Positions 20,998-31,234 of a stretch of 64,000 nt of DNA are shown one piece after another. The notes below the pieces were generated by a model. The model saw nothing but the letters and a program-made list of their open reading frames with translations. It made no database searches and was not told the origin of the DNA. Numbering within the stretch: the stretch's first letter is position 1; the number at the start of each line of letters is the position of its first letter. Source of the stretch: Daphnia pulex. Lineage: Eukaryota > Arthropoda > Branchiopoda > Diplostraca > Daphniidae. The position numbers and the translations under genes were made by a program. The DNA is taken from positions 3,286,001 through 3,350,000 of the forward strand of contig NC_060019.1 in NCBI RefSeq assembly GCF_021134715.1, given 5' to 3'.

Positions 20998-23900
20998 ATG
21001 CCTCCGAAACGAACTCTTACACAAGAGGAGAAAAATGCAAAAGCTCAAAAACAACGAGAACGAAGAAAAAACGAATCTCCTGCCGTTAAAGAGAAACGAT
21101 TGGCGGAACGACGAGAATATGAGAAGCATAAACGTGAAAAAAGACGGCGACTGAATCCTGCGGAACCTGACAGAAGAGCTGCGCAAGCTGACTTTGTGCC
21201 ACCGGTCCAGGAAGGAGAAGTAAGCGAAGATGAAGCAGACCAGCAACCTTCAGAAGCAGACCTTCACTCACCCCTCTCCCATGGGTACGCGCCACCCCCC
21301 CGCTCGACCCCCTTTCTGGCCGGCGTGGGCTGCGCGTCAGCCCCGTAAAACTCGAAACTTTGAACGCGTTTTACGGGCACTCCCGCTCATTTGCACACAC
21401 TAAACCATATATGAAAAATGATCAGCATAAAAAGATCTACAACCCTGTATTAATCGTTTTTCGATAGCAGAAAACTTGTCTTGGTAGGGAAGAGCCCTTT
21501 TGGCTAACAGTCACCCACATGCAACAAACTTTATGAAGAAAATACGGAACTACAATTGTGCACTTGCGTTTGCCTCGATCCATGCCAAAGTTACTACTCC
21601 GCCTGGTAAGGGACCATATTGCTGTCGTATCCATGGAATGATGTACCACACGACGAGCTCTGTTGGTCAAGATTCACAGACCCCACGATATGCTGATCTT
21701 TACTTCATGGATTCGGCTCAGGCGACAAACATCCGACTGCACAACGAGGCAAATTCAGGCTGCGAGCGATGGGTGATGATTGCATTGGACACTATGCTTC
21801 GCGAAGTAAATCCGTACGCGCATTTGTACAAATTGATGCGCCAACTCTTTGAAGAAGAACAGCGGAATGCCGTAGCTGAGAATAGAGAACAATTTGCTGT
21901 TGCAATGCTAATTCACAAGTACAAAAGCCAAGATCAAAGGCGATACAATAATCCAACAAATAATGAGATTGGTGTCGTTTTCAAAAGCGTTGATGGAGCT
22001 CCTCCTTCAGATCGAGACATTTGCGGCCATCTTCTGATTCCGACAGGAGGACGGAGATTCATCCAAATTGACCCAAACAAATCAATGTGCGACCCGATGA
22101 GCTATCCCTTGCTCTTTCCAAACGGTGACAGTGGATGGAACCCAAACATACTTTACAGAACGAATGATGAACGGGGGGAAGCAGAAGGAGAAGGCGACGA
22201 AGAAGAAGATCCAGATGTGGTATCCAATGAAAGGGGACCAGGTGGTGAAACTGCAACAGAGGAGGCTGAGGATCAAGAATTTGATTTTGAAGAAACAGTT
22301 GGTGATCCCGAAGAACAAAGCATAAGCAGAAGACGTGGTAATGAAATTTTACAAAAAATTATTTTGTTTTTTAATTTATTAATAAATGTGCTTTTTAATA
22401 ACAAGGCAAAAGGACAAGAGTCACGCAATGTGATTATTACCTCTACCGGATGTCTATTCGGGGCAATTTTAACATCATCCTTTATTCTGGGCAGCATTTC
22501 CAGCATTATTTGACGTATTCCTTCATTAAGACGGAAGGAAACCGACTTAGATATCTACAAGAACATCAGGCCGATCTACAGGTAGCCAAATACAACGGCC
22601 TGATGGACTTTTTAAACAACAGAGCGGAAAGAGAAAATCTTACCGTAGGAATGACCTACATTCTGCCATCAAATTTCATAGGAAGTCCTAGGTTCATGCA
22701 GCAAGCATATCAGGACTCAATGGCCATCTGCGCGAAATTTGGAAAACCGACCTTCTTTGTAACATTTACGTGTAACCCGAAGTGGCCAGAAATCACAAAC
22801 AGCATCCCTTGGTACCACTCTGCTTCGGAAAGACCTGATGTCGTAGCAAGAGTTTATAACTTGAAGAAAAATGAGATAGTCGAAGACATTCAAAAACGTC
22901 AAATTTTCGGCGCAGTTACTGCAAGAACTCACGTTATCGAATTTCAGAAGCGTGGACTCCCTCACTGCCATATGCTCATCTGGATCGACGAACCCGACAT
23001 ACCCAGAACATCAGCCGACATCGACCGAACTAGGCCTATTTGTGCAGAAATTCCTGATAAGGAAAACCCACCCAAGAATTTATGAAATTATCATGTCCAA
23101 CATGATTCATGGACCGTGTGGGAAAGATCTAAATGACAAATCACCGTGCATGGATGATGGTGAATGTACCAAATCCTTCCCAAAAGAATTATTTCCTGAG
23201 ACTGTCATGAGCAACAACGGGTTCTCTACGTATCGCAGAAGAGCTGGACAAACACATCCATTAAAGCGAAACAACAAGATTTATCAGGTGGACAACAGAT
23301 GGGTTGTCCCTTACATTCCATACCTATGTTTGAAATACAACGCGCACATCAACGTCGAGTACTGCGCATCCATCAAAAGCATTAGGTATCTTTTCAAATA
23401 CGTACATAAGGGGTTGGACTGTCAAGGAACCAAAACAATCACCGGGACACAAGGTGCCCATGGTACGCAAGAACAAGGTGCCCAAGGTGCGCAAGCACAA
23501 GGTCCTGGATCTACAATTAAGTGGGATTAAATAGCTCAATACCGGGACAATAGGTACGTGAGTGCACCCGAAGCCTTTTGGCGTTTGTCAAAGTTCCCCT
23601 TGGCCTGCAAATCCCATTCAATCCAACGACTAGCAGTTGATCTTCCACGAGAAGAGCAAGTCTTCTTCACAATTGGATTGGAACAGCAGGCTGTCGACAA
23701 AGCTGCCTCGAAAAACACCCCTCTGACAGCTTGGTTTAATTCGAATCGAACGACTCCTGCTGCCAGAGACATGTTCTACAGAGAAATCCCCCTGCATTAT
23801 GTTTTTGGCGGTACTCGGAAGCCTCACAAAAGAAAAACCAACTTACTCAGCAGGATCTACTCTGTCAGCATTCGGCAAATTGAACGATTCTGTCTTCGCT

Positions 23901-25977
23901 TGCTTCTTTTGAACGTCAAAGGGGCAACAAGCTTTCAGAGTCTAAAAATTCACAGGGGTGTTGAGCATCCAACGTTCAAGTAAGTTTTTAAGCTCTATAT
24001 ATCTACATTATTATTTCTCTAAATCACTATGATATGTCGTGTTTCAGGGCTGCCGCCATCTCGAGGAATCTTCTTGAAGACGACAGTACTTGGGAACGAG
24101 TCATGCAGTAGGCTGCCGCATTTCAAATGCCTACGGAATTGAGGCAAATTTTTGTTGACATTTGCTGTCTGTGTTCGCCGACGAACGCCTTTCTTCTTTT
24201 TGAAAACAATTTTCCGTTTATGATTGAGGACTACACTAGAAGTGGACACGAAGCTGAAATCGCGAAGAATCTGGCGCTCAAGTGCATTCAAGACAGTCTG
24301 AAGATGAACGGTCGACTTTCAGAAGACTTCAATCTGCCGTTGCCAGATTTTCAAATGATTAATCAGCTGGTTGCTAACGAAAACGGTGAAAATAGCGTGA
24401 TAAGAAGGCAAGAAAGAAGATTAATGGGGGAGAGAATGGTGGCCCAACTAAACACATCCCAGCGTGAAGCATTCGACTAAATTATGCTTTCTATTAATGC
24501 ACCCAGCACAAACTTGATTCAGCCACGTACATTTTTCTTAGACGGTCCAGGTGGCACTGGGAAGACGATTCTGTACAACACCCTCATCAACGTCCTGCAA
24601 GGTCAAGGGAAAAAAGTGATCTCGGTGGCTTCAACTGGAATCGCTGCTACGCTTTTAACAAACGGAGCCACTTACCATTCCAAATTTCAAATCTACCCGC
24701 CCATTACCGAGACCACAACATCAAGAATAGAAGAACATGAATACGGCGCACAATTGATTCGTGATGCTAGCCTAATAATCTGTGACGAAGCAACAATGAT
24801 GTCACGTTACGCTCTAAAGGCAATAGAAAGGATTCTTAGGAAAGTTATGAGAAACAACTCACCTTACGAAAGAAAAGTTTTTCTACTGGGAGGGGATTTT
24901 CGTCAGTGTCTACCGGTCGTCAAGCATGGCAATAGAGTCAAAGTGGTTGAAATTACGATCAAGACTTGCGAAACTTGGCCCCGTTTCAATCAACTTAAAC
25001 TTCATGAAAATATGCGGACCGTGGCGGGGAGTTAAGAGCACGCTGACTGGCTCATCAAACTAGGAAATGGGACTCTTCCTCGGTAACGAGACATGAAGAC
25101 ATTTAAAAGAGATGATTCAAATCAAATACATTATTTTTGTTTCCGGGATTCCTTCGATGAGTCCAGGTGTCATCCAAATTCCGCAGGATTTTCTCATATT
25201 GGATCAAAAATTGGAGTCTCTTATTCACCACGTTTTTGGTGATCCTGCGCGTCTTCTCGATCGTGGTAATGCATGCAATATTTTATTCATAACTTAACAT
25301 CAATAAGTTCTAACATTTTTTAATGAACAGACGTTGCGGAGAGTATTACGAACCGCGCAATTCTTTGCCCAAAAAACAAAGATTGTTTGAACATAAACAA
25401 CTCAATCATTAATAAGATGCCCGCCAATTTGAAAATCTACAAGAGTGTGGACACAGTTTCATCAGAAGATCCTGGAGAAGTTGCTAATTACCCGACCGAA
25501 TTTCTTTACACCATCTCTGCATCAGGAATACCGCCACACGAGTTAAAACTCAAAATTGGAGCCATTGTTATGCTGTTGAAGAATATTAATTCCAGACAGG
25601 GGATGTGTAATGGATTAAGGTTGATTGTTGAAGAACTTCGCGATAACGTCATCCTCGCAGTCATTGCAGCCGGAAAACATAAAGGACGAAAAGTGTTTAT
25701 TCCTCAAATAACCATCATGTCCCCAGGTGAATTTGACTTACCAGTCATCTTAAACAGAAAGCAGTTCCCTATCATGCTTGCATTTGCTGTTACTATCAAA
25801 AAATCGCAAGGCCAGACATTTGATCGCGTCGGCATATACCTTCCAGAACCCGTCTTTAGCCATGGTCAATTATACGTCGCATTCTCTAGGGCCACTTCAA
25901 GAGAAGGGATTAAGGTACTTTGCGTGGACGGTACCAACCAAGGGAAATTGCTGAAGTATTCTGATGATCCACTTTAA
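20998..25977 (+). pseudogene. Helitron Rep-helicase gene, damaged
   Basis: The first frame (20998-21348, basic MPPKRTLTQEEKNAKAQK) is a likely N-terminal piece. 21500-22337 fits the Helitron_like_N region (PGKGPYCCRIHGMMYH, YPLLFPNGDSGWN). An intron at about 22338-22404 is followed by DYYLYRMSIRGNFN. The Rep nuclease has the two-His motif GLPHCHML near 22955, and PYLCLKYNAHINVEYCASI lies near 23320. An intron lies at about 23982-24047. The PIF1-type helicase has Walker A GPGGTGKT near 24545, CDEATMM near 24782, GGDFRQCLPV near 24893 and a final KKSQGQTFDRVGI...YVAFSRAT near 25800-25890. Stops at about 23528, 24479 and 25034 and some frame changes make it inactive. Role when whole: single-strand nicking and unwinding for rolling-circle transposition. 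Confidence 0.9.
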
Positions 25978-26502
25978 AAAGAAGGTCTTCACACAAAACG
26001 TTGTTTATTACGAAGTCCTTTCATAAATTTAACATGAAATCAAAACCGACAAAAATAACTCATTCAGTCAACATTTACGAAATATTTCAATAATCTATTC
26101 AAAATCAAGTTAGGCCCAAAATTACCTATTTGAGTCACTCTTTTTCGAAATATTCAAAATTGTAATTGAGAGTCAATAAAATCTTTCGTTATCAATAATC
26201 AATCTTTATTTACAAAACATAGAAATACGAACGGCAGCCATTACAGAGGTAAATTGCTTTTTTAAAATTTCAAAAGTATACGACTTCCCCAACAGGAGTT
26301 ATAATAAAAAGAAAAAAAAACGGCAAAAAGTTTTTTTGGGCCTCTCAGCACTTTTCATTTTTCTCATAGTATAAAACTCTAAGAGTGTTAGAAAACACAG
26401 GCAAACAAGAATTAATGTTTGTCTTATTTTTAAAAGAAACCCAACATATCTGCATTAAAAAGTTATTTAGTTATCAATTTATTTGTTCGAAAAGCACCCT
26501 GT

Positions 26503-26837
26503 GGGGTTAGTTGGCAGACATTTTGAGGGGCATGTTGGCATACAGATTTCTCACTAGATGCTGGATTGCAAGTCTTCAAAATTCGACCTAGAAATTTTTG
26601 AGCAATGGAGAATCAACAGCTGCTAACTTACCCCGTAGGTGGGGCAAGTTGGCAGACTTTTTTGCAGTTTTTCTCAATTTAACAATTTCGTGTAAATGCA
26701 CATTGTAAACAAATACGATCAATTCATAGAGAATTGAAATCTGAATCTGATTCATTCATTCAATTTGCAAAACGTGTGGTCAAAAAATTCAAATAAATTC
26801 ACAAAAAGTGACCCTGCCAACTAGCCCTCCTCTCCCC
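26503..26837. mobile_element. Possible short TIR element or transposon end
   Basis: The right edge 26809-26837 read on the minus strand begins GGGGAGAGGAGGGCTAGTTG, a relative of the 11-kb insertion's terminal repeat, and is followed by TA. GTGGGGTTAGTTGGCAGACA at 26501 and GGGGCAAGTTGGCAGACTTT near 26641 echo the same motif. It may be a small non-autonomous relative with worn ends. Confidence 0.4.
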
Positions 26838-26960
26838 TATTCTGATTCATAGAGAATGAGATGAAGCTGAAGTTAAAAAAATATTTCAATCACTCTGAAT
26901 ACAAAATTAGCAACTCCAAAAATTGTAAGATTGACCACTCTGCCAATGAAAAAATAACTG

Positions 26961-27023
26961 CCTAACCTTACCTTACCTAATCTAACCTAACCTAGGCTAA
27001 CCCAACCCTAACCTAACCTAACC
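26961..27023. repeat. Interstitial telomere-like (CCTAA)n
   Basis: Imperfect CCTAA units (with CCTTA and CCCAA variants) run for about 60 bp. TTAGG is the common arthropod telomere repeat. GTTAGGTTAGGATAAG, in the other orientation, lies near 27078. Confidence 0.7.
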
Positions 27024-27285
27024 AATTCCCAATCAATTTCGGGATCAGCACGGCGAAGGCGTGAAAATTAGTTTGTTAGGTTAGGATAAGTTATAGGATT
27101 ATTTGCGAAGTATTGTCGAACGACGGGAATAGTAAAAGTCCAAATTGCTTACTAAAAACACGAATCCACGTGTTTCCGTTCTGTTAGCTTACACCTGGCA
27201 CAAGAGTACTAGTATATTTAAAAAGATATAGGAAGTTACACTCGGACGTGTTATTAAGTTACACGAGGAAGTGTTATTTTTTTTG

Positions 27286-27308
27286 TCCCATCCAACCCCG
27301 CTCTCCAC
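27286..27308 (-). repeat. Right terminal inverted repeat of the 11-kb insertion
   Basis: Read inward on the minus strand it begins GTGGAGAGCGGGGTTGGATG. TA follows at 27309-27310. Confidence 0.88.
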
Positions 27309-27310
27309 TA

Positions 27311-27568
27311 CGTTTGCGTTTCTTAAGGGGAAATGGCGGAAACGTAAATATTTAGACGCTACCAATTTGTCTATTGTTCCCCCAAATTCTTGTGGCCGCT
27401 TGTGTATTGCACAATTATGTAATAGTGGATGTTGAAGGCGATGAAAGGTACGATGACGATTTTGATAATAACAGTGACGACGAATTTGAATTTAAAGAAA
27501 ACAAGTCTGATGAAGATGAAGAAGATAAAACTACAGCATTACGAAATAGAATTTTGGTCTCTTTATAA
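27311..27568 (+). pseudogene. PIF/Harbinger nuclease, right part
   Basis: TFAFLKGKWRKRKYLD followed by IVPQILVAACVLHNYVIV fits the family's end (AFG.LK.RFR.L... and AACVLHN). An acidic tail (DDDFDNNSDDEFEFKE) ends with a stop at 27566-27568. Together with 15350-16308 it accounts for the nuclease on either side of the insertion. Confidence 0.82.
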
Positions 27569-27693
27569 TTGGTTTTGTGATGTTATGGTCGCGTTTTTTT
27601 AATTAACGCACACGTTTAATGTAGTATGCAAAAAATGATGACTAAACACAATTTCAAGAAATCTATTTCATTTCTCATACATTCGAATGAATG

Positions 27694-28640
27694 TTATTTA
27701 GATTCTTGAAGAACCACTAGTCTTTCTAGTAAATTGTTTTTTTGTTGACCCTGTTCACGCAAATCCGCAATGATCTCCAAAAAAGCTGTATTCGATTTTT
27801 CACGTTCAGCTTCGTTTTCAACAAGAATTTTGATGATATCGCTTGTTGTTACTCGCTTCCTTTTAGGATTGGGCCTATCTTCCACGTCTTCTTTGTTGCA
27901 TGGCCCTAATTTTAAAAAAATTTATTACCAATGAGAAGGTAAAAAAGAAAATGTTTGATACCCATCGCCATTTAATAGCCCGGTATCCAGAACTTCGATT
28001 ATATTTTCAGGGTTGACAGCAACATCCTTGCGAAGTAAGTCATCCATTGCGTTCCAAAAAGACCATTTAGTTTGCCCAGCTGCACCAACGCTTTTTTGGC
28101 GGCATTGAATCTGTTTGTAGTGGGCTTTAAGGTTTTTGAATTATTTGTCCCGAAACATTCGAGCAGTAACACCTTTTGCACCTTTTTCTTATGTAGTGTG
28201 CTAGCTATTTTTTTCCCACATTTGCATTGGTTGATGATGTCCAGCAAATTTATTTTCAAGTGGTTTGTATGTTGCAAGAAGGAGATTTGTTCTTGCTTCC
28301 TTGAACCAATAGAGACCTTTTCCATCTTCAGCATTTTCCTCATTGTTTGCATACTGCGCCGGATCTTTACCAGACCAAGCAAGTCTATCTGTTTCTTCTA
28401 CTTCGTCTTGATTATTGGAAGGGAGCGTAGTGGTTGGTCAATTTGATTTACCACAGCCACGTCCTCCATTGATTCTAATTCCTCCCCTGGCACGGCCACG
28501 TCCACGCACTTCAGTTTTACCACGTTGAATTAGAGCATTGACTCCAGCACGACTGTGGCCATGACCTGCGACATTTCTGCTATTATCAGCAATTGTAGTA
28601 GTAGGCTTCCTGGTATTCTGATGTACATCAACAATCATTT
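27694..28640 (-). pseudogene. Myb/SANT-like protein of the PIF/Harbinger element
   Basis: PIF/Harbinger elements encode a second, Myb/SANT-like DNA-binding protein. Here a minus-strand ATG at 28638 opens a Gly/Arg-rich start (VRGRGRARGGIRINGGRG), with a stop near 28440. In the same frame follow TDRLAWSGKDP, LYWFKEARTNLLLATYKPLE and HHQPMQMWEK, which fit the SANT helices. After two stops, in another frame, come FRDK...FKNLKAHYKQIQ and TKWSFWNAMDDLLRKD. A last exon (27694-27895) gives NPKRKRVTTSDIIKILVENE and a coiled-coil end to a stop at 27694. It is convergent with the nuclease, as in many family members. Inactive. Confidence 0.7.
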
Positions 28641-29082
28641 TGTTAAAATAAATGTTTTAAATTCATAGATATAAATAATTACGTCAGAATCAGTGATGGC
28701 TGCAATGTCCGGTAGAGAAGTGCTGGTGGAGGGTCTGACAGTATCTTTAATAGGGAACCCAGGGTGATCTCTCTCACAGGGAGAAATTTCAGCACTTTTT
28801 AGAATTTTTCTACAAGCCGTTGTGCAAATTCTTTGTCTAAAACCATAGAAAACATGGTTACTACATTTATTACATACAATAATATTTACACATACTGTTT
28901 CTAATAGGATTTCAGTGTGCACATGCAAACAATATCAAGGCAATAACAAGCGAAGAAATTTCCATCCAATTAAAAAAAATTGAAAATAAATCTCACCCTT
29001 TGAGTTCCAAAAAGTGAAAAATCTCACGAAGAATCTGCAGGGATGGAATAATTTTGATACCTTAGGGAACAATTTCAATAAT
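28641..29082. other. No firm gene
   Basis: A minus-strand frame 28635-28928 has several Cys residues and Ser/Thr-rich sequence and might be an upstream exon of the SANT-like gene, but no junction is convincing. Otherwise A+T-rich. Confidence 0.35.
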
Positions 29083-29164
29083 GATAGTGTGGCCGAGTGG
29101 TCTATGGCCCTAGAATTGGGCCCCAGTCTCTTTGGAGGCAAGGGTTCGAATCCCTTCTCTGTCA
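29083..29164 (+). tRNA. tRNA-Leu-like gene with a TGG anticodon, likely decayed
   Basis: 82 nt, type II with a long variable arm (GTCTC...GGAGGC) and an 11-nt Leu-style D loop (GCC GAGTGGTCTAT GGC). Overall it follows eukaryotic tRNA-Leu closely, yet the anticodon loop is ATTGGGC, giving TGG (a proline anticodon) where Leu genes have AAG or TAG. The anticodon stem CTAGA/CCCAG has two A-C mismatches and the acceptor GATAGTG/CTCTGTC one. It sits about 70 bp before the array and is not part of the repeat unit. Confidence 0.6.
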
Positions 29165-29233
29165 TTCTATCTACATTTGATTTTTTTGGAGGGTTATCGG
29201 TTTTTCTTTGCTCTTGACCATTTAATAGTATGA

Positions 29234-29307
29234 GGCCCGTTGGCTCAGTTGGTTAGAGCGCCGTGCTAATAACGTGAAGGTCATGAGTTCGATCCTCATA
29301 CGAGCCA
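29234..29307 (+). tRNA. tRNA-Ile-AAT: tRNA-Ile (AAT), unit 1
   Basis: Cloverleaf with loop CTAATAA. Acceptor GGCCCGT/ACGAGCC has one C-A mismatch. This copy has GGCTCAGTTGG in the D arm, where the others have AGCTCAGTTGG. Confidence 0.88.
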
Positions 29308-29384
29308 CTGTAATTCTTCCATTAAATATTTTCCACTCTAAAAAGGTACTGATAGTTTCAAAATATTTTGCTAAAATTGTTAAT

Positions 29385-29466
29385 AAAGATCTGGCCGAGT
29401 GGTTAAGGCGACTGATGCGAAATCAGTGTCTATCTTAGAGCGTAGGTTCGAATCCTACTATCTCCG
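29385..29466 (+). tRNA. tRNA-Ser-CGA: tRNA-Ser (CGA), unit 1, altered loop
   Basis: Type II, 82 nt. Anticodon stem ACTGA/TCAGT is fully paired, but the loop is TGCGAAA, so the usual U33 is G. Acceptor ends pair poorly. TTTT follows directly as a Pol III stop. Confidence 0.75.
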
Positions 29467-29832
29467 TTTTGTGGCATTTTATTGGTGAATGTAACTACAC
29501 AACATTTGATCAAGTGACGCCAGAAGTGATTTCTAGTCATTTTTTGGGAGAACATCCAAGTTTAAAATCAGTAGGGTAGTACACAGTGACAGAAGAACGA
29601 AAGGTCTTTATGTCTTTAGTATATGTGATGACCCTGGACAAGATAAGTCAAGACAAGACAAAATAATCAACGGGGTGACCCTGGATAAGGCATGCTCTCA
29701 ACAATGATCCGTACGAGTGGTAAGAACAGTCAGGTTCATCAAAGTCGAGGTCTGTGATCGTAGGCCAGGTTTAGATAGTTTCTAAAAGTAGATGAGAGAC
29801 AACAAGTACACGTTGCCGAGAATGCACCTTAC

Positions 29833-29919
29833 CATCATGACCAGCGTCTTGAAGTCAGCGCGTTGTTGCTCCAGGAACCAGTGAAGACGGCAGAGGAGGA
29901 TGAGAGAGTCAGAGTTCAC
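29833..29919 (-). other. 87-bp exon-like block, first of six copies
   Basis: On the minus strand CTGTTTTACAG precedes and GTAAGG follows an open 29-codon block reading VNSDSLILLCRLHWFLEQQR then ADFKTLVMM. Its G+C content is well above the surroundings. Other copies start at 34766, 37259, 39752, 42611 and 45104; the third has Asp to Asn. It looks like one internal exon of a host gene caught in the amplified unit. Neighbouring exons are absent. Family not recognised. Confidence 0.5.
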
Positions 29920-30111
29920 CTGTAAAACAGCAGAATAAGTTCCGCTGCCAAGTAATTGTCGCTGGCAAAGGTTTCCAAGTTTAAGCATGCCATTTCAGCG
30001 ATTTCCCAACACTTGGACAAATGAAAATTTTCGCTTGAAAACAGTAAAACAAAAGAAAAGTAATTGACAACTTAACGACGATTTTCGATCATTATAGTTT
30101 CGGTTGCTCGC

Positions 30112-30184
30112 TACCTCTGGCGAGACTCGAACTCGCAATCCCCGGCTTAGGAGGCCGGTGCCTTATCCATTAGGCCACAAAGGC
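30112..30184 (-). tRNA. tRNA-Arg-CCT: tRNA-Arg (CCT), unit 1
   Basis: 73 nt; loop CTCCTAA; acceptor GCCTTTG/CAGAGGT. No T-run within about 50 nt downstream. Confidence 0.9.
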
Positions 30185-30692
30185 AGAGCAATAATGAATC
30201 TCCTATTCGATGAATGACGTTATATTGCAAAGCTTTTCCCTAGAAGATAGCCAAACGTCCCATGTTATATTATATAAAAATACAGCGATTACCGTCTGTG
30301 GGCATCGTCTCACTCTTGAAAACCATGTTTTTTTGAATAATCTTAACTACAAACTCTATTTACAGCTTTCGAGTTCTATAAGTGGACATACATTTACTAT
30401 TGCAATTAGTTGTATCAAATAGCAAGGCTTTCTACTCTCACAATGAGGGATACTCTTTCTCACTATCTCATTTCATTATTTGTGTATGTTCCACGACCTA
30501 TATCTGAATGTACTTCCTTTTGGTTCGCACTTTCCCTACATCGAAGGGACATAAAGAAACACCACGAGAACTCGTGTTGTCGTCTATGAACATCTATGAA
30601 TTCCGCCCATAATGGTGAATGATTTCAAATGATATTAACTTGATAATTAATGGTGGAAAACGACCAATACTAACTAAAATCAAAAGACTAGC

Positions 30693-30765
30693 CGCCCGAT
30701 AAGGGACTTGAACCCTTGACCTCAGGATTAAAAGTCCCGCGCTCTACCGTCTGAGCTAACCGGGC
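30693..30765 (-). tRNA. tRNA-Lys-TTT: tRNA-Lys (TTT), unit 1
   Basis: 73 nt, well-paired acceptor GCCCGGT/ATCGGGC, loop CTTTTAA, TTTT about 10 nt past the end. An LTR element lies 139 bp upstream of its 5' end. Confidence 0.93.
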
Positions 30766-30900
30766 TTGATAATTGGTATTGCAATAGTTTCCGGTTCGAG
30801 ATCATTTTTAAATTTTACGATTGCTTATAGATCTTTTACGGACGGAAGTATGGGCGTTTTTCTATTCTTCGTAAACAAAATGGGTACACATTCTTTCATC

Positions 30901-30904
30901 ATAT
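30901..30904. other. Target duplication of the LTR element, left
   Basis: ATAT, repeated at 33338-33341. Uninterrupted units read CATCATATAATTTGTCT here. Confidence 0.85.
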
Positions 30905-31234
30905 TGTCACGGGCGGTTCAATGCGGGCTTCACGTTGCTGTGGCCGACCAGTGCTGCAGTTTCACGGAGCTGGCTCCACGATTGCACGAGCCCAGCCTCC
31001 GCCAAAGCACATGCACTGCCGTCACTACAGACCGACGACAGTGCCCAACACCAGTCAAAACGGGAGACCCACACACCAGTCAGGGTCAAACTCGTCTACC
31101 TTAAGTCTACAGGGGGTCGTCTTTAAAGTAGAGGGAACCAAGGTGACCTTATGTCATCGTCGTCAGTCGTCCCCTTGTCGTCATTTCCCAGAATCGTCTC
31201 TAAGCTCGACGTCTGTACTAAACTGTACGTGACA
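30905..31234 (-). repeat. LTR (3' in element orientation)
   Basis: 330 bp with TG...CA ends, near-identical to 33008-33337. Confidence 0.9.

Larger units (their letters stand above)
16463..25980 (+). mobile_element. Helitron with an enlarged leader holding host-like exons
   Basis: TCCTATACTATAAAAG at 16463, next to an A on its left, resembles Helitron 5' ends (TC then CTATACTA-like sequence, insertion between A and T). A Rep-helicase gene lies at 20998-25977. Between them are exon-like pieces, a Tyr-rich repeat pseudogene, a long inverted repeat and tandem repeats, as expected of a gene-capturing Helitron. I could not find a convincing 3' hairpin plus CTRR end after 25977, so the right border is open and the start could belong to a separate non-autonomous copy. 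Confidence 0.55.
16309..27308. mobile_element. 11,000-bp composite insertion with TIRs and TA duplication
   Basis: Bounded by 23-bp terminal inverted repeats and a TA duplication, the pattern of Tc1/mariner-type DNA transposons including pogo. No DDE transposase is visible inside, so the outer element looks non-autonomous and was later enlarged: a Helitron-like start lies 154 bp in, a Rep-helicase gene fills 21-26 kb, and telomere-like repeats sit near the right end. It interrupts the PIF/Harbinger nuclease just after its catalytic Glu motif, which shows that the Harbinger copy came first. Confidence 0.75.

Noticed and set aside
16309-27308. The 11-kb insertion as a Polinton or other large self-synthesising element
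   Set aside because: No DNA polymerase, integrase, ATPase or capsid-like motifs; the terminal repeats are 23 bp and the target duplication is TA, not 6 bp.
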